Origin: Candidatus Accumulibacter cognatus
GTDB taxonomy: Bacteria > Pseudomonadota > Gammaproteobacteria > Burkholderiales > Rhodocyclaceae
DNA: 64,000 nucleotides
Reading direction: 5' to 3'
Assembly (NCBI GenBank): GCA_013414765.1
Contig: CP058708.1
Location: 2,909,553-2,973,552 of the forward strand
The position numbers and the translations under genes were made by a program. Position 1 is the stretch's first letter. Each line of letters opens with the position of its first letter. The notes beneath the pieces were generated by a model. It saw only the letters and a program-made list of their open reading frames with translations. It ran no database searches and was not told where the DNA came from. Positions 60,131 through 64,000 of this stretch are shown here, piece by piece.

Positions 60131-62236
60131 ATGACACGCCAGATTCTCGTAACCTCCGCCCTGCCATATGCCAACGGCGCAATTCACCTCGGCCATCTGG
60201 TCGAGTACATTCAGACCGACATCTGGGTGCGTTTCCAGAAAATGCGCGGGCATGAATGCTGGTATGTCTGCGCCGACGACACGCATGGCACGCCGATCAT
60301 GCTGCGCGCCGAGCAGGAGGGAATCACCCCGGAAGCGCTGATCGAACGGGTCCATGGCGAGCACGCGCGCGACTTCGCCGGCTTCCTCGTCGGTTTCGAC
60401 AACTACTACACGACGCATTCCGAGGAGACCCGCGCCTGCGCCAACGAAATCTACACGCGCCTGCAGGCGGCGGGTCTGATCGAGACACGCACCATCGAGC
60501 AGTATTACGACCCGCTCAAGCAGATGTTCCTGCCGGACCGCTTCATCAAGGGCGAGTGCCCGAAGTGCGGCGCCCACGACCAGTACGGTGACAACTGCGA
60601 GAGCTGTGGCTCTGCGTACACCGCCAGCGAGCTGAAAAACCCCTATTCGGCAGTTTCCGGTGCCAGGCCGGAACTGCGGCAATCGGAACATTTCTTCTTC
60701 AGACTGTCCGATCCACGCTGCCAGGCTTTTCTACGGCGCTGGACACAGAGTGAAGGCCGATTGCAGCACGAAGCCGCCAACAAGCTGCAAGAATGGCTGG
60801 GCAGCGAGAGCGAGAACAGGCTCACCGACTGGGACATCTCGCGCGATTCACCGTATTTCGGCTTTGAAATCCCCGACGCTCCCGGCAAGTACTTTTACGT
60901 CTGGCTCGACGCGCCAATCGGCTACATGGGCGCTTTCAGGAACCTCTGCGCCAGGAACGGCCTAGATTTTGACGCGTACTGGCGTCCGGATTCGACCACT
61001 GAACTGTATCACTTCATCGGCAAGGACATTCTTTACTTTCATGCGCTGTTCTGGCCGGCGGAACTCGAACATGCCGGCTACCGAACCCCCAGCAAGGTCT
61101 TCGCGCATGGTTTCCTGACCGTCGATGGCGCCAAGATGTCGAAGTCGCGTGGCACTTTCATCACCGCAGAAAGCTATCTGGCGCAAGGCCTCGACCCCGA
61201 ATGGCTGCGCTACTACTATGCAGCCAAACTCTCGAGCTCGATGGAGGACATCGACCTCAACCTTGACGATTTCATCGCGCGCGTCAATTCCGATCTGGTT
61301 GGCAAATTTGTCAACATTGCCAGCCGCTCGGCCGGATTCATCGTCAAGCGCTTCGCTGGCCAGCTCTGTACCTGCGACGAATCGCTACCGGCGATCCAGG
61401 CCATCCGCGAACGACGGACGGCGATCGCGGATCACTATGAAGCGCGCGAATTCGGCAAGGCGATCCGCGAGATCATGGCCCTGACCGACCTCGCCAATCA
61501 GTATGTCGACAGCGTCAAACCCTGGGAACTGGCCCGGCATGAAGGTCGCGCAAACGAATTGCAGGCTGCCTGCAGCAATGCTCTGAATCTCTTCCGCCTG
61601 TTCGCGATTCTGCTCAAACCGGTATTGCCGGCGCTCAGCGCCAAGGCTGAAACCTTTCTCAACGTCGCCCCGCTGGTCTGGGAAGACAGCCGTACGGTCC
61701 TCGCCGCCGGGCATGCCATCAGGACTTATCAGCACCTGCTGTCACGTGTCGACAAGACACAGGTCGAGGCGCTACTGGCCGCCAACCGCCAATCGCTGGC
61801 GGCAACTTTGCAAACCAGCCCGCAGAGGCATGCCGAGCAGCAGGAGAAAGCGGCGGCCGGAGCTGTCGTGCAGGCCGCCATCGGAGCAAGCGTCAAGCCG
61901 CACATCAGCCTCGACGATTTCATGAGCGTCGACCTGCGTATTGCGCGCATCAGCGAAGCCACGCCGGTTGATGGCGCCGACAAGCTCGTTCGTCTGCTGC
62001 TCGACGTCGGCGCACTCGGCACCCGACAGGTCTTTGCCGGCATCAAGACCGCCTACGACCCGGCAAAGCTTGTCGGCCGGCTGACCATGATGGTGGCCAA
62101 CCTGGCGCCGCGCAAGATGAAGTTCGGCCTTTCGGAAGGGATGGTGCTGGCCGCCTCCGACCCGGATGGCCAGATGCCGGGCATCTTTCTGCTCTCGCCG
62201 GATGCCGGTGCTGAGCCCGGCATGCGCGTCAAGTAG
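60131..62236 (+). CDS. metG: Methionyl-tRNA synthetase
   Basis: 701 residues from the ATG at 60131 ([16 protein letters not shown]); the longer frame upstream overlaps the PilZ gene and is not conserved. Class I synthetase that charges tRNA-Met. HIGH-type box HLGHLVEY, zinc knuckle [23 protein letters not shown] loop [10 protein letters not shown] and the anticodon-binding helical domain are present. A C-terminal tRNA-binding domain begins near residue 590 ([19 protein letters not shown]) and the protein ends GAEPGMRVK. Confidence 0.97.
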   Translation: MTRQILVTSALPYANGAIHLGHLVEYIQTDIWVRFQKMRGHECWYVCADDTHGTPIMLRAEQEGITPEALIERVHGEHARDFAGFLVGFDNYYTTHSEETRACANEIYTRLQAAGLIETRTIEQYYDPLKQMFLPDRFIKGECPKCGAHDQYGDNCESCGSAYTASELKNPYSAVSGARPELRQSEHFFFRLSDPRCQAFLRRWTQSEGRLQHEAANKLQEWLGSESENRLTDWDISRDSPYFGFEIPDAPGKYFYVWLDAPIGYMGAFRNLCARNGLDFDAYWRPDSTTELYHFIGKDILYFHALFWPAELEHAGYRTPSKVFAHGFLTVDGAKMSKSRGTFITAESYLAQGLDPEWLRYYYAAKLSSSMEDIDLNLDDFIARVNSDLVGKFVNIASRSAGFIVKRFAGQLCTCDESLPAIQAIRERRTAIADHYEAREFGKAIREIMALTDLANQYVDSVKPWELARHEGRANELQAACSNALNLFRLFAILLKPVLPALSAKAETFLNVAPLVWEDSRTVLAAGHAIRTYQHLLSRVDKTQVEALLAANRQSLAATLQTSPQRHAEQQEKAAAGAVVQAAIGASVKPHISLDDFMSVDLRIARISEATPVDGADKLVRLLLDVGALGTRQVFAGIKTAYDPAKLVGRLTMMVANLAPRKMKFGLSEGMVLAASDPDGQMPGIFLLSPDAGAEPGMRVK

Positions 62237-62386
62237 TCCGGAAGGAATGGACCGCCGGCGGCCTCTGAGCTCAGTTCGGAGGCCATCGTGAGAACTCCAG
62301 CCGTGAAATAATGCCCAAGCAACGCTGCCGCTGATGGTCAACGGCAGTCTCTTCAATTCACACCCCATCAGGAATCAGGAATCCAC

Positions 62387-62890
62387 ATGACAAACACAGT
62401 GACACTCGGCGGCAGGCCGTTTCAGGTCAATGGCAATTTTCCACAAAAGGGCGAGGTGGCAGCGGCGTTTACGCTGGTCGGCAAGGATCTGGCCGATGTG
62501 TCGCTAAGCAGTTTTGCCGGCCAGCGCAAGATTCTCAACATCTTTCCGAGCATCGACACACCGACTTGTGCGACCTCGGTACGCAAGTTCAACGAAAGGG
62601 CCAGCGCACTGAGCAATACGGTCGTACTCTGCATTTCCGCCGACCTGCCCTTCGCACAGAGCCGTTTTTGCGGTGCCGAAGGTCTGGACAAGGTGTTGAC
62701 GTTGTCCTGCATGCGCGGTCGTGATTTTCTCGAAGCCTACGGCGTGGCCTTGAGCAATGGACCGCTGGCGGGGCTGGCGGCGCGCGCGGTGGTGGTCCTC
62801 GATGCCGATGACCGCGTACTGCACTGCCAGTTGGTTGCCGAGATCAAGGACGAGCCTGACTACGAGGCCGCATTGCAGGCGCTGGCCTGA
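62387..62890 (+). CDS. tpx: Thiol peroxidase (Tpx)
   Basis: 167 residues. Atypical two-Cys peroxiredoxin. [24 protein letters not shown] opens the domain. The peroxidatic Cys is in [13 protein letters not shown] and the resolving Cys in [16 protein letters not shown]. Reduces hydroperoxides with thioredoxin, probably in the cytoplasm here because no signal peptide is seen. It lies 17 nt upstream of the IclR-type gene. Confidence 0.95.
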   Translation: MTNTVTLGGRPFQVNGNFPQKGEVAAAFTLVGKDLADVSLSSFAGQRKILNIFPSIDTPTCATSVRKFNERASALSNTVVLCISADLPFAQSRFCGAEGLDKVLTLSCMRGRDFLEAYGVALSNGPLAGLAARAVVVLDADDRVLHCQLVAEIKDEPDYEAALQALA

Positions 62891-62906
62891 TCTCCGAAAG
62901 GAAACG

Positions 62907-63731
62907 ATGTCCGAAACCAGTAGCGCTGAACCAGCCAAACAACGACAAGGCATCCAGTCGATTGAAGTCGGTACGCGCCTGCTGCGGGCACTGGCAGCCG
63001 GCCGGCGGGCAATGATGCTGCGTGATATTGCCCGAAACGCCGGCATGCCAGCCGCCAAGGCACACCGCTACCTGGTGAGCTTCATGCGCATGGGCCTTGT
63101 CGAACAGGATGCGAATACCGGCCGCTACGATCTCGGCGGGTTTGCGCTCGAACTTGGGCTCGCGAGTCTGGCCCGGCTCGATCCCGTGCGTCTGGCAGGG
63201 CCGGTGCTTGACGACCTCTGCGAGCGTAGTGGCGAAACAGTGGCACTCGCCATGTGGGGCAATCACGGCGCAACCTGTGTACGCTGGGTCGAAGCCGGCG
63301 GTCCGGTCACCATTACCCTGCGAACCGGCGTCGTGCTTCCGCTCACTTCGTCAGCGACTGGTCTGGCTTTCTCGGCTTTCTATCGCTCGCCGTATCTCAA
63401 AAAGATGCTTGACGCTGAGGTGCGGGCAACTGCCGAGGCAAGGAATGCGCAGCCGGAGGCGGTACTCGCCGCGCTCATGGCGCAACTCGACGAGATCCGC
63501 GGCCACGGCATCTCGCGCGCTTCGGGCAGTGTCACCCCGGGAATCAATGGCTTCAGCGCTCCGGTCTTCGATCACAGCGGCCGCATGGTCGCCGCGATCA
63601 CTTCGCTGGGCATCATCGGGAACTTCGACATCGACTGGGAAAGCCCGATCGCACAGAGTACGCGCGAGGCGGCAGCGACGCTTTCCCGGCGGCTCGGTCA
63701 CGGCAGCGTCGATGCTGACAGCATGGCGTGA
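62907..63731 (+). CDS. IclR-family transcriptional regulator
   Basis: 274 residues from the ATG at 62907 (GAAAGGAAA upstream). N-terminal winged helix-turn-helix GIQSIEVGTRLLRALAAGRRAMMLRDIARNAGMPAAKAHRYLVSF (in separate conserved words: IEVGTRLL, DIARNAGMP, AHRYL), followed by the IclR effector domain with LARLDPVRLAGPVLDDLCERSGETVALA and the pocket region SATGLAFSAF. Effector unknown; aromatic acids are typical. Same direction as tpx, so possibly co-transcribed. Confidence 0.9.
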   Translation: MSETSSAEPAKQRQGIQSIEVGTRLLRALAAGRRAMMLRDIARNAGMPAAKAHRYLVSFMRMGLVEQDANTGRYDLGGFALELGLASLARLDPVRLAGPVLDDLCERSGETVALAMWGNHGATCVRWVEAGGPVTITLRTGVVLPLTSSATGLAFSAFYRSPYLKKMLDAEVRATAEARNAQPEAVLAALMAQLDEIRGHGISRASGSVTPGINGFSAPVFDHSGRMVAAITSLGIIGNFDIDWESPIAQSTREAAATLSRRLGHGSVDADSMA

Positions 63732-63981
63732 ATGCCGGCCCGCCTGCGCGGCCTGTTGCATCGCACCCTCGATCACAACCGCGATGCCAGGCCACCCCAA
63801 CGGTAAACCGGCCGGCGAACACTGCGCGAATCTGACCGAAGACTGGCGCTGTGGTTTGTGGGGCCGCCCCGAGCGGCCGTCATGCTGCTCCGGACTGCAG
63901 CCCTCCGTCGAAATGTGCGGAGACCATCGACAACAGGCGATCGCCTGGCTAGCCGCACTGGAACAGGCAACCCGACCCTAG
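63712..63981 (+). CDS. YkgJ-type cysteine-cluster protein
   Basis: 89 residues from the ATG at 63712, which overlaps the iclR end by 20 nt. MLTAWRECRPACAACC starts a Cys-rich segment (the usual motif is CGACC), then GKPAGEHCANLTEDWRCGLWGRPERPSCCSGLQPSVEMCG and a short helix. Eleven cysteines at family positions suggest Fe or Zn binding, as proposed for YkgJ. Its frame differs from iclR; the overlap suggests coupling. Function of the family is not established. Confidence 0.75.
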   Translation: MLTAWRECRPACAACCIAPSITTAMPGHPNGKPAGEHCANLTEDWRCGLWGRPERPSCCSGLQPSVEMCGDHRQQAIAWLAALEQATRP

Positions 63982-64000
63982 GTGCTAGAATGCCGCTTTT

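Overview
The window looks like chromosomal DNA of a Gram-negative betaproteobacterium, most likely of the Rhodocyclales (Accumulibacter/Dechloromonas-like). This is an inference from GC-rich coding bias and gene content: dnaKJ-grpE, hslVU, a type IV pilus Chp chemosensory cluster beside rubredoxin and thiD/thiE/hemL, lpxH and nadC. I see no rRNA, tRNA or CRISPR array. The first gene runs off the left edge.

Layout. 1-4.9 kb: a two-FHA membrane-anchored trypsin-like protease (partial, minus strand), a small lipoprotein, a diguanylate cyclase and thrC. 4.9-6.4 kb: an IS1182-type element whose right end supplies the stop codon of a 45-residue membrane protein. 6.8-17 kb: nadC, a glutamate-synthase-like FMN enzyme, recQ, lpxH, two overlapping cyclophilin genes, a TPR lipoprotein, cysS and an orphan LivK-type binding protein. 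17-21 kb: dnaJ, dnaK and grpE, with sigma-32-type promoters in front of dnaK and grpE. 21-23.6 kb: a translationally coupled trio of Hanks kinase with cNMP-binding domain, TerC-family membrane protein and UspA. 23.6-28.5 kb: hslVU, a double-STAS protein and an enolase with a charged N-terminal extension. 28.8-34.5 kb: an ArsR-type regulator, a polyamine-type ABC transporter (potABCD-like) and a gamma-glutamyltransferase. 34.7-37.5 kb: thiD-thiE-hemL. 37.6-46.8 kb: rubredoxin, then pilG-pilH-pilI-pilJ-pilL, the twitching-motility chemosensory pathway. 46.8-50 kb: photolyase and an old-yellow-enzyme-type oxidoreductase.

50.1-56.9 kb is a mobile-element graveyard. An IS200-type element is interrupted by an IS5-type element, which is interrupted by an IS4-type element (9-bp target duplication), which is interrupted by an IS66-type element (8-bp target duplication). 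The inner two are intact and the outer two are decayed. Next to this lie a dead RAYT gene between two inverted REP sequences, the 5' half of a secreted caspase-like gene, and an intact IS982 element sitting in a dispersed repeat. 57-64 kb returns to housekeeping genes: folA-thyA, a PilZ-type protein of unknown function, metG, tpx, an IclR regulator and a small cysteine-cluster (YkgJ-type) protein.

The most distinctive items are the four-deep IS nest with readable target duplications, the REP/RAYT/caspase junction, the FHA-FHA-protease, the kinase-cNMP/TerC/Usp operon, the extended enolase, and two families of intergenic repeats.
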